Positions 62,897 to 64,000 of a stretch of 64,000 nt of DNA are shown here, piece by piece. Both the position numbers and the translations under genes were made by a program. The notes below the pieces were generated by a model. That model ran no database searches. It had not been told where the DNA came from and worked only from the letters and a program-made list of their open reading frames with translations. The stretch lies in the NCBI GenBank assembly GCA_018136815.1, contig CM030942.1:239976-303975 (forward strand), read 5' to 3'. Origin of the DNA: Isochrysis galbana. Taxonomy: Eukaryota > Haptophyta > Isochrysidales > Isochrysidaceae. Each line of letters begins with the position of its first letter. The first letter of the stretch is position 1.

Positions 62897-64000
62897 CTTC
62901 GATTTGTTCGTTTGTTCCTGCGAGCGAAGGCAGAGATTGGAGTCAGATAGATGCCGAGAGGGACGCGAGCCCTCGCAGGGGCACAACTGCTGCAGGCCTG
63001 GTTAGGGAGCGTGCGCAAGGGGGGCAGCGTCGGAGGATGTCGGCGCACCTTCGGTGTGGTGTCGGTCGTTTGAATGGGCTGTCGGGCGCGCGGCTCTCTG
63101 CAGCAGGCGCAGGGGTGCTGAGCAGCGAGCGAAAAAAGTAACGATTTTGGTGGTCCGCGGGTGAACGGGCCCACCCCCGGTATTACGGGAAATCGGCGGG
63201 TGGAGGGCGGCGTCGCCCGCAGTCGATCAGGTAGTGGGGCTCCTGGCGGCTGTGTATTGTGTTGGGTATGACCCAGGCGGCTTGAGCAAGACGGGCTCTC
63301 CCTCTGGAGCCACAGGTCGGCGGCGCTGGTGTCCTTGACGCCCCTGTTGACCGCGAGGCTGAGCTGCATGAAGTGTACAGTAGTCGCATGGTGGAGGAGG
63401 ACGAGCGTCACAGGTTGGGCCCTGTGTATTCCGGAGAAGAGCGCGCCCGAGGTGGCGGGGGCGGGGGCGGGGGAAGGAACCTACTAGGCAGGCCACCAGG
63501 CGAGGTGCGCAAAGGAGTAGCCTTTGCCTTGGAGAACATGCGCTCTGCGCTCTGCGCCCGACGAGCTAGCCGGCCGTTAGAGGTACTGCCGAGCTATATT
63601 GGCTAGCGTTGGCAAGCCCTCAGGCCGGCCGATGGTCACATCCGCTGGCGAGTGGTGATCGCGGGCTCTCCATCACGCCTCAACACATCCAGGTCCAAGT
63701 TGCTATCTATCTTCTATCTTATGGTATCGATGCCCTCGAACAACAGGACCATATCTAAGCCCTTCATTCACCCCAATCCCCCTAGTAGTGCACGGGGGGA
63801 GCCGCCTAATGGCGGGGGGGAAGGGCTGGGAGCGTGGGGGTGTAGAAAGTTTTCCTACGTGAGTAGAAAGTAGAGGGTCCACGGCTGCGTGCGCGGTGAG
63901 ACTATTAAAAGGTTTATTTATTTACAAATATATCGAGAAGATATCCAGGTATCTAGACTATCTAGGTATCTAGCGGCCAAAACCGTGTGTGTGTGTGTGT
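62897..64000. other. Upstream of CDC20 and window end; nothing recognised
   Basis: No gene was supported. The G-rich stretch at 63450-63475 and the AT-rich tatctagata words near 63930-63975 resemble repeats elsewhere. A (GT)n run begins at about 63985 and is cut by the window end. Confidence 0.45.

Overview
This is nuclear DNA of a eukaryote, probably a unicellular alga with a complex plastid and possibly a haptophyte. Several genes only make sense when GT-AG introns of about 60-370 bases are removed. The window also holds a DUF3067-type protein with a hydrophobic leader (plastid lineage), CDC20, HEATR5, Pin1 and FUN14 homologues, very long CT/GA, AC and poly-G tracts, and many decayed transposable elements. 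The haptophyte guess is inference from overall style and was not tested.

Layout. 1-11.3 kb is a transposon graveyard: a LINE 3' end, a 224-bp MITE with perfect ends, a chromodomain fragment of a Ty3/gypsy integrase, a 5'-truncated LINE with its zinc-knuckle tail, and the C-terminal half of a Fanzor (eukaryotic TnpB-like) protein. Short 'MERA' leader exons of 39-40 codons are scattered among these. 11.5-18.3 kb carries three compact genes: a coiled-coil/Stc1-type zinc protein (-), a dual-specificity phosphatase (-) and a tandem calponin-homology protein (+). 21.6-26.0 kb is an intronless 1457-residue NRPS-like enzyme with the order adenylation, N-methyltransferase, carrier protein, thioesterase. 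26-30.5 kb is repeat-rich, including a 269-bp AC tract and a 24-bp minisatellite. 30.5-34.8 kb holds a two-exon PatB-type aminotransferase and a five-exon protein of the protist 'HPDP...WTTFE' type with a leucine-rich-repeat-like tail. 37.1-39.1 kb is an alanine-rich coiled-coil gene and 41.6-42.2 kb a three-exon Pin1-type isomerase. 43.9-44.9 kb is a truncated LINE with 17-bp target-site duplications. 45.2-48.1 kb has the DUF3067-like gene (-) and a sulfotransferase-like gene (+). A 100-base assembly gap lies at 49921-50020. After it come a FUN14-domain gene, an eleven-exon HEATR5/Laa1 homologue (51.5-59.9 kb) and CDC20/Cdh1 (61.4-62.9 kb, -).

The genes are unrelated housekeeping or accessory genes on both strands and do not form an operon or cluster. 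A shared trait is a polypyrimidine tract (CT-rich on the coding strand) just upstream of most start codons. The most notable items are the stand-alone methylating NRPS-like enzyme, the Fanzor remnant beside a repeated nuclear-localisation-like leader exon, and the well-preserved transposon boundaries. All functions are inferred from sequence reading; no database search was run.
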